DNA from: Paenibacillus luteus
GTDB lineage: Bacteria; Bacillota; Bacilli; Paenibacillales; Paenibacillaceae
Direction of reading: 5' to 3'
Assembly (NCBI RefSeq): GCF_006542765.1
Contig: NZ_SKCD01000022.1
Location: forward strand, 124,001-188,000
Length of the DNA stretch: 64,000 bases
Program-made: the position numbers and the translations under genes
Shown here: piece by piece, positions 36,470 through 45,001 of the stretch
Layout of the letters: each line of letters begins with the position of its first letter
How positions within the stretch are numbered: position 1 is the first letter of the stretch
Notes under the pieces: generated by a model
Database searches by the model: none
The model's input: only the letters and a program-made list of their open reading frames with translations
Told to the model about the DNA's origin: nothing

Positions 36470-36663
36470 CTTGATCATCCTTTCTTAATTAGGTGCGTGT
36501 ACTTAAAACGGTATAGCCCTTTATCTTTATACTCATGTTAATTCTCTTGTCACTCCACGATTTGTATGATAAAACAGCAGTATACTTCTTCATTGTAATA
36601 CTTAATATTATAAGGTCCCATATAAAAATACAGAAAAGACATATAAGAATACGGAGGTTTACT

Positions 36664-37503
36664 ATGAAAAAACGTATCGTTCCGCCTACTCCTGCGGAAT
36701 TGCTGCCTCTGCAGCTCGAATCGATTGGAGTCAGTCCCAAGCAAGAGATGATGGAACGACCAAATGGCTACCCCTATTTCCACTGGCTTCAAACGCTGGC
36801 TGGCGAGGGAGAGCTTTCGACTAACGGACAAGTCTGGAAAATGACGGAATGCTCGGGAGTACTGCTAACTACAGGAACTCCTCATCGGTACGAAGCAAAA
36901 AACGGTTTTTGGCATACGGGATTTATTACGTTTCACGGGAGCATGGCAGCGAGCTTCGTCCAATCATTCGGATGGAACATAGCGGAGCGCTTCCAATGGG
37001 AATCTGGCAATGACCAAATAACAAAGTTACTAGCAGACATGCTAGCGACCGCCGAGTCTGGAGGCGACCCGTCGGGATGGCAATTTTCATCGGATTTGTA
37101 TAGATTCCTCACGCTGCTGCGAACCGATGCCAGAACGGACAACCGGCCATCCATGACAAAACGGCTGGAGCGCGTTCAACGGCTGTTGGACTGGCTCGAA
37201 GTAGAGTTCGCGGATCCCGGCATCGGACTTATAGAGATGGCCTCCTTGCTTAACATCGGCGAGAGGCAGTTGAACGAGAAGTTTCGGGAGCTGTTTGGCC
37301 AGACGGCCTATGCTTACTTGATTCAGCTAAGGATTCGAAAAGCCAAGGAATGGCTTCCTTCTCGGCCTGACTGGACGGTACGCCGCATTGGCGAAGCGGT
37401 CGGCTTCCGCGATGCGAGCCATTTCGTAGCCACATTTCGTCGGAAGGAAGGCATGACGCCAGAAACGTACCGAAAGCTGTACGGCGCGGGGACGATTTCA
37501 TGA
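36664..37503 (+). CDS. AraC family transcriptional regulator
   Basis: About 279 residues. The N-terminal ligand-binding domain (YFHWLQTLAGEGELSTNGQVWKM, GVLLTTGTPHRYEAKNG) is followed by the double HTH (IGLIEMASLLNIGERQLNEKFRELFGQ, VRRIGEAVGFRDASHFVATFRRKEGMTPETYRK). The reading frame is open for 43 codons further upstream, but CGGAGG lies just before the ATG at 36664, so that start is used. It diverges from GH105 across 194 nt and probably controls it. Confidence 0.92.
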   Translation: MKKRIVPPTPAELLPLQLESIGVSPKQEMMERPNGYPYFHWLQTLAGEGELSTNGQVWKMTECSGVLLTTGTPHRYEAKNGFWHTGFITFHGSMAASFVQSFGWNIAERFQWESGNDQITKLLADMLATAESGGDPSGWQFSSDLYRFLTLLRTDARTDNRPSMTKRLERVQRLLDWLEVEFADPGIGLIEMASLLNIGERQLNEKFRELFGQTAYAYLIQLRIRKAKEWLPSRPDWTVRRIGEAVGFRDASHFVATFRRKEGMTPETYRKLYGAGTIS

Positions 37504-37545
37504 CACTAATCGAACCCATCATTCGAGATGGTGATCTTTATGCCA

Positions 37546-38358
37546 TTACAGCAAGATACCATACCCGCTTCCGAGTCGATGACCCGCTACCAGATAAGCT
37601 TTAGCGCTGCGCTGCAAGCTTGTTTGCTCATCATATTCGGATGGATTGGCATTTACCTTATTGAATATTCTTTGCTCGGCTTCCCTTGATTCAACGTCTA
37701 TTTCATAAATGTGGAAGTATTTTTGAAATTGCAAAATATTCGAACCAGCGCTCAAAACCTCACCCAGCTTCGGGTAAAGCAGCCATGAATGACAAACATA
37801 CACCGGTGATATCCCTCTAAAAAAAGCTCTAGCAAGTTCAAATGACCTCTCCACGCCTTGAGTCGTTAGCGGCTCTCCAGATGGGATATGTATATTAAAC
37901 ACGATTTGGTTTTTAGCTATTTTCCGGTCATTTACTGCTAAGTCACGGTCAAAGGCAATTGGCTGGAATTGCAGCCTTCCGAGTCTGAACAAGCGAAGCT
38001 GAACATGCTCCTGAAGCCAGTTATATTCTTCGATTCCATATTCACCATAATTACTCATACAGACCGTACACCAAATGTGAATGTCAGAGAAGGTATCAAA
38101 GTAGATTTCATCGCTAATCCCTCGTATTCGGTATTCCTCATAGGCATCTACCCCAAACCTGACAAATAAATAGAGTAACAATTGTCGATAGCTCGTCGTT
38201 TGCTTTACACTTTCAAAGAAGGATCCGTAGTCCGCATAGAAGTGGTGTTTATGTGCTTCATATGTCACTTCCTCCATACGGTACGCATACAATTGCTGCG
38301 CAGCAGCAGGTTCAAGCATAATACCTTCGCAAAACAATTTAATATTCAATAGAAACAC
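37546..38358 (-). CDS. Acyltransferase-domain protein of the GNAT_C/DUF5596 type
   Basis: A 270-residue protein of uncertain role. The pattern YEEYRIRGISDEIYFDTFSDIHIW, LFRLGRLQFQPI, NIHIPSGEPL and VCHSWLLYPKL recalls the C-terminal half of Firmicute GNAT-like acyltransferase proteins. There the HIPSG and HSWLL motifs are conserved. The usual N-terminal part is short or missing. The start is unclear: GTG 38358 has GGAG nearby, ATG 38319 has GAAGGT. It is convergent with the AraC gene and monocistronic. The assignment rests on recalled family patterns, not a search. Confidence 0.65.
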   Translation of the reverse strand: MFLLNIKLFCEGIMLEPAAAQQLYAYRMEEVTYEAHKHHFYADYGSFFESVKQTTSYRQLLLYLFVRFGVDAYEEYRIRGISDEIYFDTFSDIHIWCTVCMSNYGEYGIEEYNWLQEHVQLRLFRLGRLQFQPIAFDRDLAVNDRKIAKNQIVFNIHIPSGEPLTTQGVERSFELARAFFRGISPVYVCHSWLLYPKLGEVLSAGSNILQFQKYFHIYEIDVESREAEQRIFNKVNANPSEYDEQTSLQRSAKAYLVAGHRLGSGYGILL

Positions 38359-38705
38359 GCTCCATTCACTATACTTATCTCATTTCCAGTACGTATACGT
38401 AAGCTTAAAAGCTACAAAGCTCTGTATTATCTTCTAAATAGTCGTATTCATCCAACATTAAAATTAGAAATTTGGCGACATTGGTAGGATACAATAACCA
38501 GCACAATTTCTGCAAGTTTTTTAAGCTTTTAACAGCTCTAACCCTGCCGAGATAAAAAGCTCTTGTTCAATCAATCGATGATGTTATCGGGATTTTAGCT
38601 TATACTTTTCACACTTAAAAAGGCCAGATACACGCAACGTGTAACTGACCTTTTTCATACTGCTTGCTGCTTTATTGCACTTCATAAACAGCGTCTGCCT
38701 ACTAC
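38359..38705. other. Gene-free spacer between GH42 and acyltransferase-like genes
   Basis: There is no credible ORF. The left part is AT-rich and should carry the promoter of the minus-strand gene at 37546-38358. The right part holds the terminator at 38617-38655. Confidence 0.6.
38617..38655. terminator. Bidirectional terminator after GH42
   Basis: AAAAAGG-CAG-ACACG / CGTGT-CTG-CCTTTTT forms a long interrupted stem with T-runs on both strands. It lies 51 nt beyond the GH42 stop. Confidence 0.85.
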
Positions 38706-40727
38706 TTATTTTACAATTGAAACGCTCTCCTCAACAATAACGAATCCCCAGCTATCCAGCTCGATTTGCTCGCCTGAAATGACGTTCCTCTCAGACAAAA
38801 GCTCAATCCCATTGCCATGGGGGTAAGAGAATGTCGTTGGACTATTGGAATAGTTAAAGTAATAACGAATAGTCTTTCCTGCCTCATTTACTCCGTTCTT
38901 AACGATCAATGGAAAGCAAAGCCCCTGGTCCGGACCATATAGGCCTGCTGCCTTGCAGGCTCTCTCTAATACTTTCCCTGCAACCTCCGGACTTGGCATG
39001 TAACCAATATAGGTGGCCGTACCACGACCGTATTGGTTTTCTGTAATGGCTGCATAATTCCCCCAGTGAGGATGGTCATACCAGGCAAGTACCTCAGCTG
39101 TTGTTGGTGTAAGAAGCTCCATCCAGACATCAACGCGGTTAGACTCCTCTGTAACGCCAAAAGGATTTCCCTTGAGCGAAACCTTATTCGGTTGTACAAA
39201 TTGATTATACTGGACGCCACATGCCTTATCTATTATGGCTGGTTGTATACCCGTACGGACCTTAGAGTGTTCATTAGCGAACCCGCTCTTGAACGTATAC
39301 ACAACATGGCCGCCATTTTCCACGTATTGATTTAGCTTCTCAAGAAGCTCGTCCGAAGCCGCATAAAGGGCCGGTACAACAATCAAGTCATAGTTCCCAA
39401 ACCGTTCAGTAGAGCTTGGATTTAGCAAATCACAACCAATATTCATCTCATAAAGCCGGTCATAGAGTACACGAACAATATCATTATAACGGACTTCGCC
39501 TCCAGGCAGCTTGAACCACTCGATTGCGGTTAACGCCTCATTGCTGACAAGCAAGGCTGCTCGGTTTTCCTTTTTTAAGTTGATGAGATTAGCGGATAGC
39601 CGCTTAAAATCTCGGCCAATCGTTATAGCTTCTTCATAAGTTGGATTCGTACCCATATCATGGCTAAGCAAACCCTTCCAATACGTTTCAATGGAATTAT
39701 GGATCGAATGCCAGTGCCAGTATTCGACCATATTGGCTCCCGAAGCCAGATGGCTAAAGGCTTGAAGCCGAAGCTGGCCAGGATAAGGCGTCCAATTTGG
39801 AAAAGCCTGCGCTTGCGTCTCAAGCACGAAGTAGTTTTTCCCCTTTAAAGAACGTGTGGAGTCACCTCCAAACGAAATTTCCTTGCCTGTCAGCTCATCT
39901 TGCGAAGGGTGATAAATATCGACTCCCGCAATATCGAGCGCCTTTGCCGCTTCGAAGTGATCCACATCCTTCTGAACACCAAACGAATGGCCCCGCCAAT
40001 CAAAATCAAAGTTATGTGTCACAAACTGATTAGGGCGTTTATACTCATTAACAATGGCAACTTGCCAGGCTAGAAATTCGGTAACTAACTGTCGCTGGAA
40101 TCGAGAAAATTCTGCACCGAGACTGCCATTAATTGTACCAACCACGGAAGGAAAATCCTCCCAACTATTAATTCGATTACTCCAATAGTCGAGGCCAAAT
40201 TCCTGATTCAGCTGCTCTAATGTACCGAATTTTTCTTTCATATATTTAATGAACCGAAGCTGCACATTAGGGCCGCTCGTCTCATAATGCTTGGTTTCGT
40301 TATCCACTTGATAACCAATAACAGCAGGATGGCTGCATACTCGGCTAATCAACTTCCGAATGATCCTCTCTGCATAAAAAAGATAAGACGGATTAATGAT
40401 ATCCATAATCTGTCTTGCTCCATATCGGCCTTGCCCGTTCGGTGTCTCAGCAAGCACCTCTGGATGCTCTTTAACCATCCATGTTGGCACGGCGTAGGTC
40501 GGCGTTCCGACGATAACATGAATATCCGCTTTATGCATGGCATCAAGCACACGGTCAACACTGGTAAAGTCGAAGACACCATTTTGCGGTTCATGGGTAC
40601 TCCATGTTGATTCCGCAATGCGGACGAGATTAATGCCAGCAGCCTTCATCATTCGAATGTCTTCCTCGAGTCGTTCATAGGGCATATATTCGTCGTAGTA
40701 AGCCACACCATAGTATAATTGTTGCAA
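38706..40727 (-). CDS. Beta-galactosidase, glycoside hydrolase family 42
   Basis: A 673-residue intracellular enzyme releasing terminal beta-linked galactose. The TIM barrel (~1-385) holds the acid/base Glu in VIGYQVDNETKHY and the nucleophile Glu in YFVLETQAQAFPNW; a trimerisation domain (~390-600) and a C-terminal beta domain follow. Length is normal for GH42. The start is TTG, supported by GGAGAG 8 nt upstream. It diverges from the AraC regulator at 40947 across a spacer with a perfect palindrome. GH42 enzymes often act on galacto-oligosaccharides from galactans or arabinogalactans, consistent with the GH43 gene at 15 kb. Confidence 0.93.
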   Translation of the reverse strand: MQQLYYGVAYYDEYMPYERLEEDIRMMKAAGINLVRIAESTWSTHEPQNGVFDFTSVDRVLDAMHKADIHVIVGTPTYAVPTWMVKEHPEVLAETPNGQGRYGARQIMDIINPSYLFYAERIIRKLISRVCSHPAVIGYQVDNETKHYETSGPNVQLRFIKYMKEKFGTLEQLNQEFGLDYWSNRINSWEDFPSVVGTINGSLGAEFSRFQRQLVTEFLAWQVAIVNEYKRPNQFVTHNFDFDWRGHSFGVQKDVDHFEAAKALDIAGVDIYHPSQDELTGKEISFGGDSTRSLKGKNYFVLETQAQAFPNWTPYPGQLRLQAFSHLASGANMVEYWHWHSIHNSIETYWKGLLSHDMGTNPTYEEAITIGRDFKRLSANLINLKKENRAALLVSNEALTAIEWFKLPGGEVRYNDIVRVLYDRLYEMNIGCDLLNPSSTERFGNYDLIVVPALYAASDELLEKLNQYVENGGHVVYTFKSGFANEHSKVRTGIQPAIIDKACGVQYNQFVQPNKVSLKGNPFGVTEESNRVDVWMELLTPTTAEVLAWYDHPHWGNYAAITENQYGRGTATYIGYMPSPEVAGKVLERACKAAGLYGPDQGLCFPLIVKNGVNEAGKTIRYYFNYSNSPTTFSYPHGNGIELLSERNVISGEQIELDSWGFVIVEESVSIVK

Positions 40728-40767
40728 GATCCATCTCTCCTTAGGGCCTATTGTTTTTTATTGATTG

Positions 40768-40793
40768 TTCTTCATTACAATAATTGAAGGAAC
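40768..40793. repeat. Imperfect inverted repeat upstream of GH42
   Basis: GTTCTTCATTA and TAATTGAAGGAAC face each other just upstream of the GH42 start, a possible operator for the divergent AraC protein or an LacI-type factor. Confidence 0.4.
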
Positions 40794-40908
40794 GTGTAAC
40801 CTTTATTTTATAGGACGAGCCTACACATATAAATGACAAAAACATGCGACATGTATTAAAATATTGTCATTCAGATATTTTGGATCAACTAAATAATAGT
40901 GTTAACAA

Positions 40909-40922
40909 ATTAAACGTTTAAT
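40909..40922. promoter_or_regulatory. Palindromic operator candidate in the GH42/AraC spacer
   Basis: ATTAAACGTTTAAT is a perfect 14-bp palindrome 25 nt upstream of the AraC start. The central CG and flanking A/T are typical of LacI- or GntR-type sites. Confidence 0.5.
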
Positions 40923-40946
40923 ATATTGCGATTTAAGGAGTCAGCT

Positions 40947-41804
40947 ATGAATGAACATCTCTTTCTGCCAACGCCATTATTCACAAGACATGTGTGCTTT
41001 CCGGATTACATCGGCGGTATTAGCGGTTATCCCGATCATATTGTTAATCGTGAATTCCAAACCAAAGAATTTAATCTGCATCGCAATTATAATTTGCATA
41101 TTGTGCTTGAGGGTAAAGGATACCTTGTCACTGAAGGTAAACGGTATGATGTATTGAAAGGTCAGGGATTTCTATATGGACCTGGCATGAGACAACGCTA
41201 TTACTCCGATGCAAATGAACCTTGGAGCATCCGGTGGGTTCATTTTTACGGGGAGCGGCTGGAGGAGCTTTTAGATGGCAGAGGTCTTGACGAGCCTTGG
41301 CTGTTTGCCTTATCTAACCTGTCTCCAATCGAACGCTTAGTCCAAAAATTGCTCTCTCTAGGCAGAGCCTATCAGATCGATGATGAATATACCGTAGCTT
41401 CTACGTTGTATGAACTTTTAACACGGCTGCAGACAACCTCAGATCGGCTAAATGTTCCCATTAACCATGCTTCCGATAAAATCAGAGCGGTCGCCAATTA
41501 CGTACGAACCCATAGTCAAGAGTCTTTCTCTATTGAAAAAGCTGCAGCTCTCGCTGGTTATAGTACCCATTATTTCAGTCGTAAATTCGGCCAGACAGTC
41601 GGAAAATCTTTTTCGGATTTTTTACTGGAATCTCGCCTTATCCAAGCCAAACGCCTGCTTGCCTCAACGGGACTATCCATAAAGCAAATCGCACTGGAAA
41701 CAGGCTTCTCGCAAGCCAGCTACTTCAGTTCATGCTTCCGTCAGCTTGAGGGAATGACTCCCTTACAATTCCGAAGCATTCATAGGATTGGTGAGGAATC
41801 ATAA
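40947..41804 (+). CDS. AraC family transcriptional regulator
   Basis: About 285 residues. The cupin domain (NLHIVLEGKGYLVTEGKRYDVLKGQGFLYGPGMRQRYY) is followed by the double HTH (FSIEKAAALAGYSTHYFSRKF, IKQIALETGFSQASYFSSCFRQLEGMTPLQFR). The start at ATG 40947 follows AAGGAGTCAGCT. It probably activates the divergent GH42 gene in response to a galactoside. Confidence 0.93.
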   Translation: MNEHLFLPTPLFTRHVCFPDYIGGISGYPDHIVNREFQTKEFNLHRNYNLHIVLEGKGYLVTEGKRYDVLKGQGFLYGPGMRQRYYSDANEPWSIRWVHFYGERLEELLDGRGLDEPWLFALSNLSPIERLVQKLLSLGRAYQIDDEYTVASTLYELLTRLQTTSDRLNVPINHASDKIRAVANYVRTHSQESFSIEKAAALAGYSTHYFSRKFGQTVGKSFSDFLLESRLIQAKRLLASTGLSIKQIALETGFSQASYFSSCFRQLEGMTPLQFRSIHRIGEES

Positions 41805-41814
41805 GAAGCGAAAA

Positions 41815-41845
41815 AAGAAGCGGATGCCTAAGGCAACCGCTTCTT
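41815..41845. terminator. Terminator between AraC and MazG-like genes
   Basis: AAGAAGCGG-AT-GCC / GGC-AA-CCGCTTCTT forms a 12-bp interrupted stem with a 3-nt loop; the minus strand continues with TTTTTTCGC. It lies between convergent genes. Confidence 0.8.
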
Positions 41846-41902
41846 CAATGAGGAAATTATAAGGAACCGTAAGTGAATGACCATTTTTCGTAATCATAAC
41901 TT

Positions 41903-42217
41903 CTACTTATAACGTTTATGCAATTTCTCTTGATGAGATTTAAAAACATCCTCAAGGCTAATGTCATACTTGTTGGCAATTACTATTACATTCCCTAGTA
42001 CATCTCCAAGCTCTTCTATTAACTCCTGCTTATTTTCAGCATATGTGCCGACGGTTTCATCTGGACGATCTCGACCAATTTCTAACGCTCTAATCGCACG
42101 TGCTACTTCTCCCGTCTCCTCCGCTAAAAAACCTATACGAATGAAAATATCAAGTTCTGACCAACCTCGTTCTGCATAATAACCCTTCACCCATTTTTGA
42201 AACGCATTTACGTCCAA
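41903..42217 (-). CDS. MazG-like nucleotide pyrophosphohydrolase
   Basis: A 104-residue all-alpha NTP pyrophosphohydrolase of the MazG superfamily. Metal-binding acidic residues are in FLAEETGEVARAIRALE and QELIEELGDVLGNVIVIANKYDI. It would hydrolyse unwanted (d)NTPs to NMP and pyrophosphate. Start TTG with GGGGGGAT 6 nt upstream. It diverges from the LOG-family gene, which also handles nucleotides. Confidence 0.88.
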   Translation of the reverse strand: MDVNAFQKWVKGYYAERGWSELDIFIRIGFLAEETGEVARAIRALEIGRDRPDETVGTYAENKQELIEELGDVLGNVIVIANKYDISLEDVFKSHQEKLHKRYK

Positions 42218-42296
42218 TTTATATCCCCCCTATTTATTAAACAAAATTTAACTATAATGATTAGTATATTATAATCTTCGAAATGGGGTTAATTTT

Positions 42297-42866
42297 ATGA
42301 ATAAAATAGCTATTTTCTGTGGATCTAGTAATGGTTCCTCTGCAGCATACAGAGAAGGAGCAATAAAATTAGGTAAAGAATTAGTAAGACGTGGCATTAC
42401 TTTGGTGTACGGCGGCGCCAGTGTTGGCATCATGGGAACGGTAGCTGATACGGTGTTGCAGGCGGGCGGTCAAGTCATTGGCGTAATTCCAAAGCTGCTT
42501 GAAGAACGAGAAATTTCACACAAAAACTTAACGGAATTGATTACTGTTGAGTCTATGCACGAGCGAAAAAGCAAGATGATGGAGTTAGCAGATGGCTTTA
42601 TTGCGCTTCCAGGCGGTCCCGGTACATTAGAGGAGTTTTTCGAAGTATTTACTTGGGGGCAGATCGGTTTACATCAAAAACCATGTGGTATATTAAATGT
42701 TAACCATTATTACGATCTGCTGATTTCATTTTTTGACCATATGAAAGAACAACAGTTTTTACAAGACCAGTACCGCCAAATGGTTTTAGTAGACGAGGAG
42801 CCAGCAGGATTGTTAGAAAAGTTTGCAACTTATGTCCCGCCTAGAGTAAAAACATATGCTAAGTAA
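42297..42866 (+). CDS. LOG family protein (cytokinin-activating phosphoribohydrolase type, TIGR00730)
   Basis: A 189-residue Rossmann-fold enzyme. The signature PGGPGTLEEFFEVFTWGQIG (PGGxGTxxE) and GGASVGIMG identify the LOG family, which releases the base from nucleoside 5'-monophosphates. Length is normal. GGGGTTAATTTT precedes the ATG. It diverges from the MazG-like pyrophosphohydrolase, so the pair may together process nucleotides. True cytokinin production cannot be inferred from this alone. Confidence 0.93.
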   Translation: MNKIAIFCGSSNGSSAAYREGAIKLGKELVRRGITLVYGGASVGIMGTVADTVLQAGGQVIGVIPKLLEEREISHKNLTELITVESMHERKSKMMELADGFIALPGGPGTLEEFFEVFTWGQIGLHQKPCGILNVNHYYDLLISFFDHMKEQQFLQDQYRQMVLVDEEPAGLLEKFATYVPPRVKTYAK

Positions 42867-43225
42867 TCTATAAATTTCATTTTATCTCACAGCCGCTAAT
42901 CTAATTTCCATTCATTAATTAAAATATTTGTTCATGTGCTTTCCATCGCAAATAACCAAACCATGATCTGGGATCAGGGTTTGGTTGTTCTCTGTGCGCA
43001 GTTTATGACCGCCATGTTCTTTAGTTCTATTCATAAACAGAATCTGGCGTGAGCGAAATGAAGCTCCTGGAAGATTTAATCTGTCCCGCAGCCTCCAAAT
43101 AGTCAGCGACGATTGCACTAGCGTATTCCACTTGGAAGGAATTTCAAGTATTCACTGTCGAATAAGTAGATGACAAGCTTCATTGATCGAAACAGCTTCA
43201 AACCATCCGGAAGGAGTGATCCTAC
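42867..43225. other. Gene-poor spacer at the composition boundary
   Basis: There is no supported ORF. AACCAAACC (42954-42962) pairs with GGTTTGGTT (42978-42986), a terminator-like hairpin for the LOG gene. To the right the sequence becomes clearly richer in GC as the hydroxyproline cluster begins. Confidence 0.5.
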
Positions 43226-44116
43226 TTGCGGTTTCTGAGAACGGATATTCGCCAGCCGTTAGAGTTTATTTCAGCAGGACATTTGCATTCGCTTCGCTCT
43301 TGGACGCATTCCCGCCGCGTGATTGACAGCTTCGAAATCATTGTCGGTGTCAAGGGAACGCAATATATTCAACAGCAGAACGAGCGTTTCGATGTTGGAC
43401 CGGGAAACGTACTGCTTCTGCTGCCTGGCGAAACACATTTCGGCTACCAGCCGAGCGAAGGAGAGCTTACGTTTTACTGGGTGCATTTCCAATGTCCCGA
43501 GAACGCGAGAATTTGCGGAGAGGACGAGTGGCAGGAGGATAGAAGCCAGCGGGAAGCCGAAGAACAGCTGGCGGCCAAAAGCGAATACGCCTATTTGCCT
43601 CTATTTTTCCGCTGCGGCCATTCCGACAAAATCGATATCCTGTTCCACCAGCTCCAGCATCTAGCCAATTCCAAACTCATCCACTACTCCGCTCTGCACT
43701 ACCGGATGACTTCGTTGTTTTTGGAGCTAGCCGAGCAAGCGGATTCGGGCCATGCGACTGGCTCCCCCATACCGCCTGATCCGCTGGTGGCGGAAATCGT
43801 AGAATGGATTCGCATCCATACGGCGGAGCCGCTTACAGCTTCCATTATCGCCGATAAATATGGATACAACCGGGATTATCTATCTAGACTGTTCAAGCGC
43901 TTTTTGGGCAGAAACCTGCACGAATATATTTTGGCGCAAAAAATGTACAAGGCGAAGTCGCTATTGACCGGAACCAAGCGAACAGTCAAGCAAATCGCGC
44001 ACGACGTAGGCATTCCAGACGAAAAATATTTCATTCGACTCTTTCGCAAGCATGAGCATCTTACGCCGACAGGCTATCGCAACGCCTACTACCTGAAGCA
44101 TATGAACGTCGAATGA
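43226..44116 (+). CDS. AraC family transcriptional regulator
   Basis: A 296-residue protein. The N-terminal cupin domain (IVGVKGTQYIQQQNERFDVGPGNVLLLLPGETHFGY) is followed by the double HTH (LTASIIADKYGYNRDYLSRLFKRFLGRN, VKQIAHDVGIPDEKYFIRLFRKHEHLTPTGYR). Start TTG, 9 nt after AAGGAGTG. It ends 4 nt from the convergent racemase-like gene. It is the first gene on the GC-rich side and may belong to the hydroxyproline region or to the flanking chromosome; its target is not evident. Confidence 0.9.
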   Translation: MRFLRTDIRQPLEFISAGHLHSLRSWTHSRRVIDSFEIIVGVKGTQYIQQQNERFDVGPGNVLLLLPGETHFGYQPSEGELTFYWVHFQCPENARICGEDEWQEDRSQREAEEQLAAKSEYAYLPLFFRCGHSDKIDILFHQLQHLANSKLIHYSALHYRMTSLFLELAEQADSGHATGSPIPPDPLVAEIVEWIRIHTAEPLTASIIADKYGYNRDYLSRLFKRFLGRNLHEYILAQKMYKAKSLLTGTKRTVKQIAHDVGIPDEKYFIRLFRKHEHLTPTGYRNAYYLKHMNVE

Positions 44117-44120
44117 ACAG

Positions 44121-44984
44121 TCATCTCAATAGAAACCCTTCGCCAATCGCATCCTGCGGATCAAGAACGAATTCGCAAGACGCGACCAGTCTAGCGCAGG
44201 CGGTCAAAGCCCAAACTATTTCTTCATTCCCTTCCACAAAATCGTCCGCGGATAAGACCATGCCTTCCACTAACCCGCCGGCAAGTCCGATGAAGCGATG
44301 GGGAACATGGAGATTTCCCTCCTCCCCAAGCAGATTAGCGAGCAGCACCCCTACCGCAACCGTGTGCGGAGCACGCAGCAAACAACCATCGCGGCCGATA
44401 GCCGCGACCACGCATTCGTTGCCGTTCCGCTCCTCTGCCAGCACCAATGATCTGCCTTCTGCTCCGCAGCTTCCTATATATTCTTCAATCACATGCGCAT
44501 TGTGCGGTTGAAGCGACAAACCGGCATCAGATGCACGAACAACCGTGTACAAAGCGAGCTCGGACAACGCCAGCCGGCAAACCGCAGACCGCCTTTTTTC
44601 CTCATCCGCTAAGCCGACTACAATCGATCCGCTCTCCGTCTCAAATACGATTTCGTCGGCATTTGCCAGCAACCCGGTTTCCGTCAAAGCCGATGCAGCA
44701 CCCAGCGCATCCATTCCATCCGCCGGGCAAGGACCTGCCGAGTCGAATATCATCAAGCCGTAATCACCTTTTCGCGATGACGTCACCACACCGATTCGCA
44801 TCGCAGCATGCCCTCTCGGCTCATGCTGCAGCCAGCGCAGCGGCGAATGGTCCCCATGCCATAAACGCAAAGCTTTTTCCGACAGCGTCTCTTCCTCGCA
44901 GTGCTCTAGGGCTTCGAACAGAACACGAAGCGGCCAGCCAGCGACATGAACATCCAGCGATTTGGCCATTCTACGGAATTTCAT
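44121..44984 (-). CDS. Proline racemase-family paralogue lacking both catalytic cysteines
   Basis: About 287 residues. It aligns with the active epimerase encoded just upstream: NEPRGHEVM versus HEPRGHAAM, then GHDTIGFCTALVECGL versus GMDALGAASALTETGL, and RSPCGTGTSAKLAALF versus RAPHTVAVGVLLANLL. At the two catalytic positions it has Asp89 and His207 instead of Cys, so racemase/epimerase chemistry by the known two-base mechanism is impossible. The fold appears intact, with no frameshift and continued codon use, so it is not a decayed pseudogene. The start at 44984 follows AAAGGAG placed right after the epimerase stop. It is third in an operon after the flavin subunit and the epimerase. It may bind substrate, modulate the epimerase or have another reaction. 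Confidence 0.8.
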   Translation of the reverse strand: MKFRRMAKSLDVHVAGWPLRVLFEALEHCEEETLSEKALRLWHGDHSPLRWLQHEPRGHAAMRIGVVTSSRKGDYGLMIFDSAGPCPADGMDALGAASALTETGLLANADEIVFETESGSIVVGLADEEKRRSAVCRLALSELALYTVVRASDAGLSLQPHNAHVIEEYIGSCGAEGRSLVLAEERNGNECVVAAIGRDGCLLRAPHTVAVGVLLANLLGEEGNLHVPHRFIGLAGGLVEGMVLSADDFVEGNEEIVWALTACARLVASCEFVLDPQDAIGEGFLLR

Positions 44985-45001
44985 AAGTGCGATTTCTCCT
45001 T

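Noticed and set aside
42915..43118. 67-codon minus-strand frame in the 360-nt spacer
   Set aside because: No ribosome site and no recognisable sequence; it spans the hairpin at 42954-42986.
44447..44986. 179-codon plus-strand frame opposite the racemase-like gene
   Set aside because: It is an antisense frame in GC-rich DNA with low-complexity, His/Pro/Arg-rich composition; the minus-strand gene has clear homology to its neighbour.
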